64,000 nt of DNA from Gammaproteobacteria bacterium. GTDB taxonomy: Bacteria; Pseudomonadota; Gammaproteobacteria; Competibacterales; Competibacteraceae. Made by a program: the position numbers and the translations under genes. The notes below the pieces were generated by a model that searched no databases, was not told the origin of the DNA, and saw only the letters and a list, made by a program, of their open reading frames with translations. Of the stretch, positions 54,410 to 63,420 are shown piece after piece. The stretch spans positions 1-64,000 of the forward strand of contig JADLEK010000031.1 of NCBI GenBank assembly GCA_020846135.1. The letters are read 5' to 3'. Position 1 is the first letter of the stretch. Each line of letters opens with the position of its first letter.

Positions 54410-54534
54410 GCCCTTCTGCGGTCTGTTCCAGTCTCCTGCGCCGCAGCCCATCCTGGTTAAACCCTCTTCATCTGCCCAAGACTGGCGTCGATTCCGGCGA
54501 CCGGCCGATGTCGCTTTGTATTGTTTGGAGTCTC

Positions 54535-55875
54535 ATGTCGTTTGCTTCCCTCGGTCTGTCCGATCCGATCGTCCGCGCTGTCACCGAGCGCGGCTATACC
54601 ATTCCCACTCCGATCCAGCGCCAGGCGATCCCTGCGGTGCTGGCGGGTGGCGATCTACTCGCCGGCGCCCAAACCGGCACCGGTAAAACCGCCGGTTTTG
54701 CCTTGCCGATCCTGCACCGCCTGTCCACCAGCAAACCGATCACCGGCGGTCGCGCGCCGATTCGCGCCCTGATCCTGACCCCAACCCGCGAACTAGCCGC
54801 CCAGATCGAGGAAAGCGTCCGTGAATACGGCAAATATCTGAAATTAAACTCGATGGTCATGTTTGGCGGGGTCGGCATCCAGCCGCAGATTCAGCAATTG
54901 CGGAATCGGGTGGATATTCTGGTCGCGACTCCGGGCCGGTTGCTGGACCACGCCGGCCAGCGCACCGTCGATCTGTCGCGGATTGAAGTGCTGGTGCTGG
55001 ACGAAGCTGACCGAATGCTGGATATGGGTTTCATTCACGACATTAAAAAAGTGTTGGCGCTGTTGCCCCGCCAGCGCCAGAACCTGCTGTTCTCCGCCAC
55101 CTCCTCCGACGAGATTCGGACGCTGGCGGACAGCCTGCTCAATCGCCCGGCGCTGATCGAAGTCGCCCGGCGCAATGCCCCCGCCGAAGCGGTGACCCAT
55201 CAGGTGCATCTAGTGGATCGCGAGCGGAAGCGGGAATTGCTGGCGCATCTGATCCGGGCCAATCGCTGGCAGCAGGTGCTGGTCTTTACCCGCACCAAGC
55301 ACGGCGCCAATCGGCTATCGGAACAATTGACCCGGGGCGGCATTGCGGCGCTGGCGATCCACGGCAACAAGAGCCAGTCAGCGCGGACTCACGCCTTGGC
55401 GGAGTTCAAGAATGGCGCATTACCGGTGCTGGTTGCGACCGATATCGCCGCGCGGGGTCTGGACATCGTGGATTTGCCGCATGTGGTCAATTTCGAGTTG
55501 CCCAACGTCCCTGAGGACTATGTGCATCGGATTGGCCGGACTGGCCGGGCAGGCGCTACCGGCGTGGCGGTTTCGCTGGTCTGTGTGGATGAACACAAGC
55601 TGCTGGCCGATATCGAGAAGGTGATCAAGCGTTCCCTGCCCAGGGAAGTCGAGCCGGGCTTTGAACCCGATCCGCGCATCAAGGCCGAGCCGATTCCGAA
55701 TGGCCGTAATCGCAGCCCGATGCCAATGGGTCGCCCGGCTCAGGGACGGAGCGCTGCGCCCGCCCGCGCCGAACCGGGCCGCTCCAGTCATCCCCGCACG
55801 CAAACACCCAGTTGGCGCGGAGCGACCCATCCCCGGCCATCGGCAGACCGCGGAAATCTGCGGCGTCCGGCGTAA
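54535..55875 (+). CDS. rhlE: DEAD-box RNA helicase RhlE
   Basis: This 446-residue helicase unwinds RNA for ribosome assembly and decay. [20 protein letters not shown] and TPIQRQAIP (Q motif) are followed by [29 protein letters not shown] (DEAD), SATSS and [10 protein letters not shown]. The tail after about residue 375 is Arg/Pro/Ser-rich, typical of RhlE RNA-binding extensions. ATG 54535 is the start with similarity; a short open extension to 54508 is not conserved. Confidence 0.95.
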   Translation: MSFASLGLSDPIVRAVTERGYTIPTPIQRQAIPAVLAGGDLLAGAQTGTGKTAGFALPILHRLSTSKPITGGRAPIRALILTPTRELAAQIEESVREYGKYLKLNSMVMFGGVGIQPQIQQLRNRVDILVATPGRLLDHAGQRTVDLSRIEVLVLDEADRMLDMGFIHDIKKVLALLPRQRQNLLFSATSSDEIRTLADSLLNRPALIEVARRNAPAEAVTHQVHLVDRERKRELLAHLIRANRWQQVLVFTRTKHGANRLSEQLTRGGIAALAIHGNKSQSARTHALAEFKNGALPVLVATDIAARGLDIVDLPHVVNFELPNVPEDYVHRIGRTGRAGATGVAVSLVCVDEHKLLADIEKVIKRSLPREVEPGFEPDPRIKAEPIPNGRNRSPMPMGRPAQGRSAAPARAEPGRSSHPRTQTPSWRGATHPRPSADRGNLRRPA

Positions 55876-55922
55876 TACCGTTTCCTGGCAGGTTTTGTCT
55901 ATTCGGCTCAAAAACCACCCTG

Positions 55923-55954
55923 TTCGTCATACCCGCGAAAGCGGGTATGACGAA
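55923..55954. repeat. REP-like palindrome, family C copy 2
   Basis: TTCGTCATACCCGC (55923-55936) pairs perfectly with GCGGGTATGACGAA (55941-55954) around GAAA. It shares the outer stem with 12239-12287. Confidence 0.75.
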
Positions 55955-55967
55955 AACCTACATCGCC

Positions 55968-56006
55968 AACCCCTGTCCCGCGAGTGGGGCAGGGGTTTTG
56001 GTTTTT
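55968..56006 (+). terminator. Terminator after rhlE
   Basis: AACCCCTG (55968-55975) pairs with CAGGGGTT (55990-55997), with an inner CCC/GGG, followed by TTGGTTTTTT to about 56007. Confidence 0.7.
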
Positions 56007-56335
56007 TAGGCCGCCTTCTTGACCCAGGCCGTACACCAGCCGTTGGCGGCGACCAGTTTGCCTTGGAACAGGGCACAGGGACCATTGGCCTCGCCGGGTT
56101 TGCCGGTGTAGTGCAGGCAGCTGCTGCACAGCGCCGTTTTGTCAGTGCGCTTGTCGGCTTTGGCGGCATCTTCCTTATAGCCTAGCGCCGCCGCCATCGG
56201 ATCGGTTTCGGGCACCATATCCGCTGCGCTGGCGGTTTCGCTCAATAAGGCGTTGGCGAAGGGAGCTGCGGTCAGGCCGATGGCGGTCAGTTTAATGAAA
56301 CGGCGGCGGCTTAGATCAGAAGAGTTCTGGTTCAT
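56006..56335 (-). CDS. High-potential iron-sulfur protein (HiPIP)
   Basis: This 109-residue protein has a Tat signal (SRRRFIKLTAIGLTAAP, residues 9-25; cleavage near SASA) and a mature HiPIP with four cysteines: LCSSCLHY, GPCALFQG and GWCTAWV. It carries one 4Fe-4S cluster and acts as a periplasmic electron carrier, for instance to a reaction centre or terminal oxidase. It is a single gene here. HiPIPs are mainly found in phototrophic and denitrifying Proteobacteria. Confidence 0.93.
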   Translation of the reverse strand: MNQNSSDLSRRRFIKLTAIGLTAAPFANALLSETASAADMVPETDPMAAALGYKEDAAKADKRTDKTALCSSCLHYTGKPGEANGPCALFQGKLVAANGWCTAWVKKAA

Positions 56336-56515
56336 GATGATATCCTCGGGATTTTTGATTGAAATGAAAACCCGCGCGATGCGGCGCGAGTGGCGGGATC
56401 ATAGCACGGGCCAGCCGCGTCCCCTTTGACTCGATAAACCGTTTACTCCCCTCTCCCGCAAGTGGGCGAGGGAAGTGAACGCTTACGATTTTATGATGCA
56501 GGAAGCGGGGTAGCG

Positions 56516-56547
56516 GTAGGGCGGGTGCGCAGCGTAACCCGCCCTAC
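56516..56547. repeat. REP-like palindrome (GTAGGGCGGGT type)
   Basis: GTAGGGCGGGT (56516-56526) pairs with ACCCGCCCTAC (56537-56547), 11 bp perfect. It ends 5 bases before the acyltransferase stop, in the gap upstream of the HiPIP gene. Confidence 0.65.
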
Positions 56548-56551
56548 CCGA

Positions 56552-57466
56552 TTAGCCTGTGGTCGCCGGCTGATCAGCCCGCAGCAACTCCCCCATCAGC
56601 GCATCCTTGTCCGCCCAGATTTGCCCAAGCCAGCGATGGAACGCGATCCGAAAATCGCCGTCATTGCGGTAATCACGGTTCAGAAATTCGGGCGGAATCG
56701 GCACGGACCGCACCCGCACGATCACCCGGGGAACTCGCCCGCAGAGCAAATCCCAGAAGGTGTTGCGCCGGTCGGGATAGACGATAGCCACATCCAGCAA
56801 AGTCCGCATCCGCCCGGCCAGCGCCTCCAGCGCAAACGCCAGCCCGCCAGCCTTGGGCCGTAGCAGATGCCGGTAGGAGGAGCGCTGGCGGGCGTGTTTG
56901 GCGGGCTGAAAGCGGGTGCCTTCAAGAAAGTTGAGGAGCGTGATCGGGGTATCCTGGAACCGGGCGCACATCCGGCGGGTGGTTTCCTGATCCTGTTCCT
57001 TCGCTTCGGGATGCTTGGCCAGATACGCCGGCGAATGCCGTTTCATGAACGGAAAGTCCAGCGCCCACCACGCCCCGCCCAGCAGCGGCACCCAGATCAG
57101 TTGCTGCTTGATGAAAAATTTCAGGAACGGAATCCGATGGTTGAACACCCGTTGCAGCACCACGATGTCTACCCAGGACTGGTGATTGGAACTGACCAGA
57201 TACCACTCATCGCGCTGCAACCCCTCCAGCCCGGCCACATCCCAGTCCATGCGCTGGGTCAGGTTCAGGATCAGGTTGTTGCCATCAATCCACGATTCGG
57301 CGATCCACACCAGCCGGCGGGCCAGAAACGCACGCCAGCGGCGGTTCGGAATCGCTAGTTTGAACAGCAGCAGCAGATAAAGCGGCGTACACCAGAGCAC
57401 GGTATTCAGGATAAACAGCAGCAACGATAGCCCGCCACGAACGGGCGCTGGTAACACGGTGAACAT
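56552..57466 (-). CDS. 1-acylglycerol-3-phosphate-type acyltransferase (YihG-like)
   Basis: This 304-residue protein has an N-terminal membrane segment (about 12-38) and the acyltransferase motifs NHQSWVD (NHxxxxD), FLKFFIKQQLIWVP and NFLEGTRF (EGTR). It resembles E. coli YihG, a minor lysophosphatidate acyltransferase. The nucleophile-active His and Asp are intact. It probably acts in phospholipid synthesis at the inner membrane. It starts 16 bases after the Nudix gene stop on the same strand. Confidence 0.9.
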   Translation of the reverse strand: MFTVLPAPVRGGLSLLLFILNTVLWCTPLYLLLLFKLAIPNRRWRAFLARRLVWIAESWIDGNNLILNLTQRMDWDVAGLEGLQRDEWYLVSSNHQSWVDIVVLQRVFNHRIPFLKFFIKQQLIWVPLLGGAWWALDFPFMKRHSPAYLAKHPEAKEQDQETTRRMCARFQDTPITLLNFLEGTRFQPAKHARQRSSYRHLLRPKAGGLAFALEALAGRMRTLLDVAIVYPDRRNTFWDLLCGRVPRVIVRVRSVPIPPEFLNRDYRNDGDFRIAFHRWLGQIWADKDALMGELLRADQPATTG

Positions 57467-57482
57467 CGGGATGGATTCTCTC

Positions 57483-57974
57483 TCAGAGGGTGGAGCGGCG
57501 CGCCGCTAGCCAGTCGCGAACCGCCGGGCCGGTGCCGATGGTCCAGGGTTTCAGTCGTTCGACCGGTACCCGTTTGATGGCGGCCAGTTCTTCATTCAAC
57601 ACGATTTCGCCTTGGGCCGGAACGTGAAAGGCCAGCAGCAGTTGATTCATCTCGAAGAACGGGTAACAGCCGATGAAATGGGCGGTCGCGGTCTCCAGGC
57701 CGAGCTCTTCGCGCACCTCGCGCAGTACGCCGGCTTCGGGAGTTTCACCCTTTTCCAGAAAACCGGCGATCAGACCAAACATGGATTCAGGCCAAGCCCG
57801 GTTACGCGCCAGAATGACCGCGCCCTCCATCTCGACAATCGCGGCAACCACCGGGATCGGGTTGTCCCAATGCACATAAGCACAATCGGCGACGCTGCAC
57901 CGCAGGCGGGTCTGGCCGGCGACGTCGGCATTCTGTAGCGGACTGCCGCAGTAAAGACAAAACTTGGCTTGCAT
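57483..57974 (-). CDS. Nudix hydrolase with zinc ribbon
   Basis: This 163-residue protein begins with a zinc ribbon (CLYCG...LRCSVADCAYVHWDN; Cys residues at about 6, 9, 26 and 31) followed by a Nudix domain with the box GFLEKGETPEAGVLREVREELGL. It resembles the C-terminal part of NADH pyrophosphatase NudC without its extra N-terminal domain. The substrate is uncertain. It is divergent from argF. Confidence 0.88.
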   Translation of the reverse strand: MQAKFCLYCGSPLQNADVAGQTRLRCSVADCAYVHWDNPIPVVAAIVEMEGAVILARNRAWPESMFGLIAGFLEKGETPEAGVLREVREELGLETATAHFIGCYPFFEMNQLLLAFHVPAQGEIVLNEELAAIKRVPVERLKPWTIGTGPAVRDWLAARRSTL

Positions 57975-58036
57975 CGTAGATTCCTGGACAAAAAGGCGAA
58001 AGATTGACGGGCGGCGCGGCTACGCGAAAAATCGCC

Positions 58037-58155
58037 TATAATTCCGGCTTAATCATGCGGCAGCCTTCCATCGCTGCCGTTTTGCTTTTGGAGGATGGCC
58101 GACGGATTTCCGCCAGCCGGTTTAATGACCACCCGCCGGATTGTCCGCAATCCGG
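58037..58155 (+). promoter_or_regulatory. argF leader with terminator-like hairpin
   Basis: A perfect TATAAT (58037-58042) precedes CGGCAGC (58058-58064)/GCTGCCG (58073-58079), followed by TTTTGCTTTT, which looks like an intrinsic terminator near the start of the transcript. A second hairpin CCGGATTG (58136-58143)/CAATCCGG (58148-58155) ends 20 bases before ATG. No good -35 box lies 16-18 bases upstream of TATAAT. Confidence 0.45.
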
Positions 58156-58175
58156 ATCTTTGCAGTGAACTATAA

Positions 58176-59099
58176 ATGAAACCACGTCATTTTCTCAGTC
58201 TGTTTGATCTGACGCCTGTGGAATTACAACAGGTCTTGCGGCGGGCCGGTCAACTCAAGGCGATGCGGCGGCGGGGCGAGTCCTATGCGCCGTTTCCGCA
58301 AAAAGTGCTGGGGATGATTTTCGAGAAAGCGTCCACCCGCACCCGGGTTTCCTTCGAGGCTGGCATGGCGCAACTCGGCGGCAGCGCTATTTTTCTGGCG
58401 CCCCGAGATACCCAACTGGGTCGGGGCGAGCCGGTGGAAGATACGGCGCGGGTGCTATCGAGCATGGTCGATATCGTCATGATCCGCACCTTTGAACATG
58501 CCAAGCTGGAGCGCTTCGCCGCCTGTTCCACGGTTCCGGTTATCAATGGTCTGACCGATTACAACCATCCTTGCCAGTTACTGGCCGATCTCCAGACCCT
58601 GATTGAACATTGCGGCGAACTGCGCGGGCGGACCGTGGCCTGGATCGGCGATGGCAATAATATGTGCAACAGCTACCTGAAAGCCGCCATGCAGTGCGAT
58701 TTTCTGGTGCGGATCGCAGTCCCGCCCGGTTACGAACCCGACCCCGGATTGCTGCAACAGGCCGCCGACCGGGTCGTGCTGCTGCGCGATCCGCTGGCCG
58801 CCGCCCAGGGCGCGGATGTGGTGACCACCGATGTCTGGTCGAGCATGGGCAAGGAAAAAGAACAGGCGCGGCGGACCCGGGACTTTACGGGTTATGAGGT
58901 CAATGCTGCGATCATGGCCCAGGCCAAACCGAACGCCATTTTCCTGCACTGTCTGCCGGCGCACCGGGGCGAGGAAGTCAGCGCCGAGGTCATTGACGGG
59001 CCACAAAGCCGGGTTTGGGATCAGGCCGAGAATCGCCTCCACACCCAAAAGGCGCTGATGGAATTTCTGTTGCTGGAGGGTCAGTTGCCTTTATTTTAA
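58176..59099 (+). CDS. argF: Ornithine carbamoyltransferase
   Basis: ArgF, 307 residues, joins carbamoyl phosphate to ornithine to give citrulline in arginine synthesis. STRTRVSFE is the carbamoyl-phosphate site, [11 protein letters not shown] the ornithine/active segment, and [13 protein letters not shown] the C-terminal catalytic region. Length fits anabolic OTCases. A structured leader precedes it, and rnfA follows 36 bases after its stop. Confidence 0.97.
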   Translation: MKPRHFLSLFDLTPVELQQVLRRAGQLKAMRRRGESYAPFPQKVLGMIFEKASTRTRVSFEAGMAQLGGSAIFLAPRDTQLGRGEPVEDTARVLSSMVDIVMIRTFEHAKLERFAACSTVPVINGLTDYNHPCQLLADLQTLIEHCGELRGRTVAWIGDGNNMCNSYLKAAMQCDFLVRIAVPPGYEPDPGLLQQAADRVVLLRDPLAAAQGADVVTTDVWSSMGKEKEQARRTRDFTGYEVNAAIMAQAKPNAIFLHCLPAHRGEEVSAEVIDGPQSRVWDQAENRLHTQKALMEFLLLEGQLPLF

Positions 59100-59129
59100 A
59101 CGCTATTTTGAACGCTATTTTGAACGCTG
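59099..59129. repeat. 12-bp tandem repeat before rnfA
   Basis: AACGCTATTTTG occurs twice in tandem (59099-59110, 59111-59122) and a third partial copy AACGCTG follows (59123-59129). The repeats begin in the argF stop codon and reach to 6 bases before the rnfA ATG, where a ribosome-binding site would be expected. No clear Shine-Dalgarno sequence is visible. Confidence 0.8.
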
Positions 59130-59135
59130 CCCACC

Positions 59136-59717
59136 ATGAAAGAATATGCCTTGATTCTGCTGAGTACCATTCTGGTCAATAACTACGTCCTGGTGAAGTT
59201 TTTGGGGCTATGCCCCTTCATGGGCGTATCCCGCAAGATGGAAACCGCTATCGGCATGGGACTGGCGACGACCTTTGTCCTCACCCTGTCGGCGGTCAGC
59301 GCCTATCTAGTCGATCATTATCTGCTGATTCCATTGGGGCTGGAATATCTCCGCACCATTGCTTTTATCCTGGTCATTGCGGTGGTGGTCCAATTTACCG
59401 AGATGGTGGTGCATAAAACTAGCCCGCTGCTGTATCAGGCGCTGGGGATTTATCTGCCGCTGATTACCACGAATTGCGCCGTGCTGGGTGCCGCATTATT
59501 GAATGTCCAGGCCCGGCATGATTTTATTGCCTCGGCGTTATACGGCTTTGGCGCAGCGATCGGTTTCTCGCTGATCATGGTGTTGTTTGCCGGGATGCGC
59601 GAGCGGATTGCAGTTGCGGATGTGCCGGTTCATTTTCGGGGTCCCGCGATTACCCTGATGACCGCCGGGCTGATGTCGCTGGCGTTTATGGGCTTTGCCG
59701 GTCTGGTGCGAGGATAA
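59136..59717 (+). CDS. rnfA: Rnf complex subunit A
   Basis: This 193-residue inner-membrane protein has six hydrophobic segments and landmarks [20 protein letters not shown] and [16 protein letters not shown], the RnfA/NqrE family. With RnfE it forms the membrane core that holds an iron-sulfur centre. It is the first gene of the rnf operon. The gene starts after an unusual 12-bp tandem repeat instead of a normal ribosome-binding site. Confidence 0.96.
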   Translation: MKEYALILLSTILVNNYVLVKFLGLCPFMGVSRKMETAIGMGLATTFVLTLSAVSAYLVDHYLLIPLGLEYLRTIAFILVIAVVVQFTEMVVHKTSPLLYQALGIYLPLITTNCAVLGAALLNVQARHDFIASALYGFGAAIGFSLIMVLFAGMRERIAVADVPVHFRGPAITLMTAGLMSLAFMGFAGLVRG

Positions 59718-59721
59718 AATA

Positions 59722-60273
59722 ATGATCATTGCCGTCATTGCGTTGGGATTATTGGCTGGCGCGTCCGGCCTGTTGTTGGGATTTGCCGCGATCCGTTTCA
59801 AGGTGGAAGGCAATCCTATCGTTGAAAAGATTGATTCGGTGTTGCCACAGACCCAGTGTGGGCAATGCGGCTATGCCGGTTGCCGGCCCTATGCCGAAGC
59901 GATTGCCGCCGGCGAAGCCGAGATTAACCTGTGTCCGCCGGGTGGGCAAAACGGGATTGCCGCGCTGGCGGAATTACTCGGTCGCGATCCCAAATCACTG
60001 GATTTGCCCAGTGGGCTTGAGAAACCGAAAATGGCGGCGGTGATTGACGAGCAACGCTGCATCGGCTGCACGCTCTGCATTCAGGCCTGTCCGGTCGATG
60101 CCATTATTGGCGCGGCCAAACACATGCACACGGTGATTAGGCAGGAATGCACCGGCTGCGAACTCTGTCTGGCCCCGTGTCCGGTGGACTGCATTCAGAT
60201 GGTCCCGTTTGCGCCGACCATTAGCACCTGGAAATGGACTTATCCGGCGCTTGAGGTCAAAGCGGCTGCATGA
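59722..60273 (+). CDS. rnfB: Rnf complex subunit B (ferredoxin-like)
   Basis: This 183-residue subunit has an N-terminal membrane anchor (about 2-22), the 4Fe-4S domain CGQCGYAGC, and two further ferredoxin motifs, [14 protein letters not shown] and [14 protein letters not shown]. It takes electrons from ferredoxin and passes them to RnfC. ATG 59722 is used because the open extension upstream has no similarity. Its stop overlaps rnfC by 4 bases. Confidence 0.95.
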   Translation: MIIAVIALGLLAGASGLLLGFAAIRFKVEGNPIVEKIDSVLPQTQCGQCGYAGCRPYAEAIAAGEAEINLCPPGGQNGIAALAELLGRDPKSLDLPSGLEKPKMAAVIDEQRCIGCTLCIQACPVDAIIGAAKHMHTVIRQECTGCELCLAPCPVDCIQMVPFAPTISTWKWTYPALEVKAAA

Positions 60274-61748
60274 GCGCCCTGTTCCCGTTTCATGGCGGTT
60301 TAAAAACCGTTCGCCACAAAACCGAATCCAATCAGACCCCGATTCAACCCACCATTTTGCCGCCGCGCTTGACGGTGCCATTGCGCCAGCATATCGGCGC
60401 TATCGCCAAACCGCTGGTTCAGCCCGGCGACCGGGTGTTGAAAGGACAAATGATCGGCCAACCGGATGGTTATATCAGCGCCGCGATTCACGCGCCGACT
60501 TCGGGAATCGTCAGCGCGGTGGATCCGCAACCGGTTCCCCATCCCTCCGGCTTATCCGATCTCTGCGTGACCATTGACAGCGACGGCGAGGATCGCTGGA
60601 TCGAGCGGCAGCCGGTGGATTACCGGCAGTTGCATCCGAGCGAACTGCGGAATGCGATTCGCGATGCGGGAGTGGTGGGACTCGGTGGGGCAGGGTTTCC
60701 GAGTGCGGTCAAATTGAATCCCGGCAATCGCAGCGAACGCCTAGACACGCTGATCCTGAACGGCGCTGAGTGCGAACCGTGGATTAGTTGCGATGACCGG
60801 TTGATGCGCGAGCGGGCAGCGGAGATTGTCGCCGGGTTGCAGATCATGGCGTATCTGCTGGGGCCGCAGGAAGTGCTAATCGGCATCGAGGACGACAAAC
60901 CGGAGGCGATTGCGGCGATGAGCGCGGTCTGCGCCAGAACCGGTTATAAAGTGCGCCCGATCCCAACCCGCTATCCCAGCGGCAGCGTCAAACAACTGGT
61001 CAAGCTGTTGACCGGCAAGGAAACCCCGGTCGAGGGGCTGCCGACGGACGTTGGGGTGCAATGCTTCAATGTCGCCACCGCTTACACCGTGCATCGTGCG
61101 GTGAGCTGCGGTGAACCGGTGATTTCGCGCATCGTCACCGTCACCGGCCAGGTCAATCAGCCCGGTAATTTTGAAACATTGATCGGGACGCCTTTCGCGG
61201 CATTAATCGCCCAGTGCGGCGGCTATCGCGAAGGCGTTGAGCGGCTGATTCTGGGCGGGCCGATGATGGGTTTCTCGCTGCACAGCGACGAGGCGCCCGT
61301 GACCAAGGCCGCGAACTGCCTGCTGGCAGCAGGTCCGGCGGAACTGCCTCTGGAACAACCGGTGCTGCCCTGTATCCGCTGCGGAGCCTGCATGGATATT
61401 TGTCCAGCGGATTTATTGCCGCAGCAGCTTTATTGGTACGCCCGCGCCAAGGAATTTGACCAGGCCCGGAATTACCATCTGTTCAGTTGCATCGAGTGCG
61501 GCTGTTGCAGCACGGTCTGTCCCAGTCATATCCCGCTGGTTCAGTACTACCGCTACGCCAAGAATGAAATCTGGGCGCAGGAGAAGGAGAAGCAGCGGGC
61601 GGAACAGGCCCGGCAACGCCATCAGGCCCGGATGGAGCGCCTGGAGCGCGAGAAGCAGGAGCGGGAGGCCAAATTGCGGCAGAAAGCGCCGGCCAAGGCC
61701 GAACCGGCAGCGACCGCTACCACTACCAGGCGTGGGAGCGAAACCTGA
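60270..61748 (+). CDS. rnfC: Rnf complex subunit C (NADH and Fe-S)
   Basis: This 492-residue peripheral subunit contains the NADH/FMN-binding Complex I 51-kDa-like fold ([24 protein letters not shown]) and two 4Fe-4S motifs ([29 protein letters not shown]). The C-terminus is a Glu/Arg/Lys coiled tail ([17 protein letters not shown]), shorter than in E. coli RsxC. It reacts with NAD(H). Confidence 0.95.
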   Translation: MSALFPFHGGLKTVRHKTESNQTPIQPTILPPRLTVPLRQHIGAIAKPLVQPGDRVLKGQMIGQPDGYISAAIHAPTSGIVSAVDPQPVPHPSGLSDLCVTIDSDGEDRWIERQPVDYRQLHPSELRNAIRDAGVVGLGGAGFPSAVKLNPGNRSERLDTLILNGAECEPWISCDDRLMRERAAEIVAGLQIMAYLLGPQEVLIGIEDDKPEAIAAMSAVCARTGYKVRPIPTRYPSGSVKQLVKLLTGKETPVEGLPTDVGVQCFNVATAYTVHRAVSCGEPVISRIVTVTGQVNQPGNFETLIGTPFAALIAQCGGYREGVERLILGGPMMGFSLHSDEAPVTKAANCLLAAGPAELPLEQPVLPCIRCGACMDICPADLLPQQLYWYARAKEFDQARNYHLFSCIECGCCSTVCPSHIPLVQYYRYAKNEIWAQEKEKQRAEQARQRHQARMERLEREKQEREAKLRQKAPAKAEPAATATTTRRGSET

Positions 61749-62779
61749 TGCGCTTCAAGACGGTCACTTCACCGCATCTGCATCAACCCACCAGCGTCGG
61801 CCAGGTGATGCGCCGGGTGCTGTACGCAATGATTCCCGGCATCGCGGCGCTGGTCTGGTTTTTCGGCTGGGGCATCCTGATCAATCTGGCGCTGGCGACC
61901 GTAGTCGCAGTGGGTGCGGAAGCGGCGCTGCTGGCGGCGCGGGGTAAGCCTCTGGCCTTGCACCTCGGCGACTACAGCGCGGTGGTTACGGCCTGGCTGC
62001 TGGCCGTCGCTTTGCCGCCGCTGGCCCCGTGGTGGCTGACTGTGATTGGCGTCCTGGCCGCGATTGTGGTCGCCAAGCATCTCTACGGCGGATTGGGCTA
62101 TAACCCCTTTAACCCGGCGATGATTGGCTATGTCGTGTTGCTGATTTCCTTCCCGCGTGAAATGAGCGCCTGGCTGATTCCGCACGGGATCGGCCAGCCT
62201 CATGCGCTCAGTCTGCCCGATACGCTCCAGATCATTTTTGGCGGCGCGGGGAGCTTGCCGATTGACGCATTGACCGGGGCCACGCCGCTGGATGTGCTGC
62301 GCACCAGGCTTGGCTTGGGGCAGACCGTCGCGGAAATTCGCAACAGCCCGGTGTTCGGGATTGTCGCCGGTCAGGGCTGGGAATGGGCCACGGCGGGGTT
62401 TCTGGCCGGCGGCTTGTGGCTGGTTTATACCCGCACCGCGGCCTGGCAGATTCCCGCTGGATTACTCGGCGGACTGGCGGCGATCGCCACCGTGTTTTAT
62501 CTGATTGATCCGCAACAGTACGCACCGCCGTGGTTTCATGTCTGGAGTGGGGCGGCAATCTTTGGCGCTTTTTTTATCGCCACCGATCCGGTGACAGCCA
62601 GCACCACGCCCCGCGGACGGCTGATCTACGGCGCGGGGATTGGCCTCCTGATTTACATTATTCGCGGTTTTGGCGGCTATCCCGATGGCGTGGCGTTTTC
62701 AGTGCTGCTGATGAATATTGCTGCGCCGACCATTGATTTGTACACCCGGCCTAAAGTGTTCGGGGAGCGGCGGCCATGA
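61748..62779 (+). CDS. rnfD: Rnf complex subunit D
   Basis: This 343-residue inner-membrane protein has about nine to ten hydrophobic segments. LTGATPLDV holds the flavinylation motif; Thr179 is the expected site of covalent FMN. It shares one base with the rnfC stop codon (TGATG) and overlaps rnfG by 4 bases. It contributes to ion translocation. Confidence 0.95.
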   Translation: MRFKTVTSPHLHQPTSVGQVMRRVLYAMIPGIAALVWFFGWGILINLALATVVAVGAEAALLAARGKPLALHLGDYSAVVTAWLLAVALPPLAPWWLTVIGVLAAIVVAKHLYGGLGYNPFNPAMIGYVVLLISFPREMSAWLIPHGIGQPHALSLPDTLQIIFGGAGSLPIDALTGATPLDVLRTRLGLGQTVAEIRNSPVFGIVAGQGWEWATAGFLAGGLWLVYTRTAAWQIPAGLLGGLAAIATVFYLIDPQQYAPPWFHVWSGAAIFGAFFIATDPVTASTTPRGRLIYGAGIGLLIYIIRGFGGYPDGVAFSVLLMNIAAPTIDLYTRPKVFGERRP

Positions 62780-63405
62780 AGACGATTTTGCGCAGCATGG
62801 GGATGGCCGCGCTGATTCTGACCGGGTTTTCGGTGGTTGGGGCGGGGCTGGTTGCTGTGACCTATAACGGCACCAAGGACATTATTGCCGAGGCGCAACG
62901 GGCGGCGCTGGAAGCCAGTCTGAATCAACTGGTTCCGGTGGATCGCTACGATAACCGGGTGGTTGAAGACACCATTAAAGTGGTTGCGCCGGAGTGGCTG
63001 GGGACCGATCAGCCGGTGACGATTTACCGGGCGCGTAAAAATGGGCAACCGGTGGCGTTATTTGCAACGCCTTATGCCCTAGATGGTTACAGTGGGCCAA
63101 TTCAGTTGTTGATTGGGGTTTATGCCGATGGAACCTTGGCTGGAGTCCGGGTGCTGGCGCATAAGGAAACCCCAGGACTGGGCGATGCCATTGAAGAAAA
63201 ACGCTCGCCGTGGATTCTGGCGTTTACCGGAAAATCACTGGGCAATCCGCCCCTGGAGCGCTGGAAAGTTAAAAAGGATAGCGGGACTTTCGATCAATTC
63301 ACCGGCGCAACGATTACGCCACGGGCGGTCGTTAAAGCGACTGGCAGGTTTTTGGAATATGTCCAGAGTCACCAAGAATCGTTATTTGTGGCGACTAAAG
63401 GTTAA
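62776..63405 (+). CDS. rnfG: Rnf complex subunit G
   Basis: This 209-residue subunit has a single N-terminal membrane anchor (about 7-30) and a periplasmic FMN domain. The flavinylation motif TGATIT has Thr179 as the FMN-carrying residue. HKETPGLGDAIE is typical of RnfG. An ApbE flavin transferase should be elsewhere; none is in this window. Confidence 0.95.
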   Translation: MKTILRSMGMAALILTGFSVVGAGLVAVTYNGTKDIIAEAQRAALEASLNQLVPVDRYDNRVVEDTIKVVAPEWLGTDQPVTIYRARKNGQPVALFATPYALDGYSGPIQLLIGVYADGTLAGVRVLAHKETPGLGDAIEEKRSPWILAFTGKSLGNPPLERWKVKKDSGTFDQFTGATITPRAVVKATGRFLEYVQSHQESLFVATKG

Positions 63406-63420
63406 AAGAGGCGGCCCATC

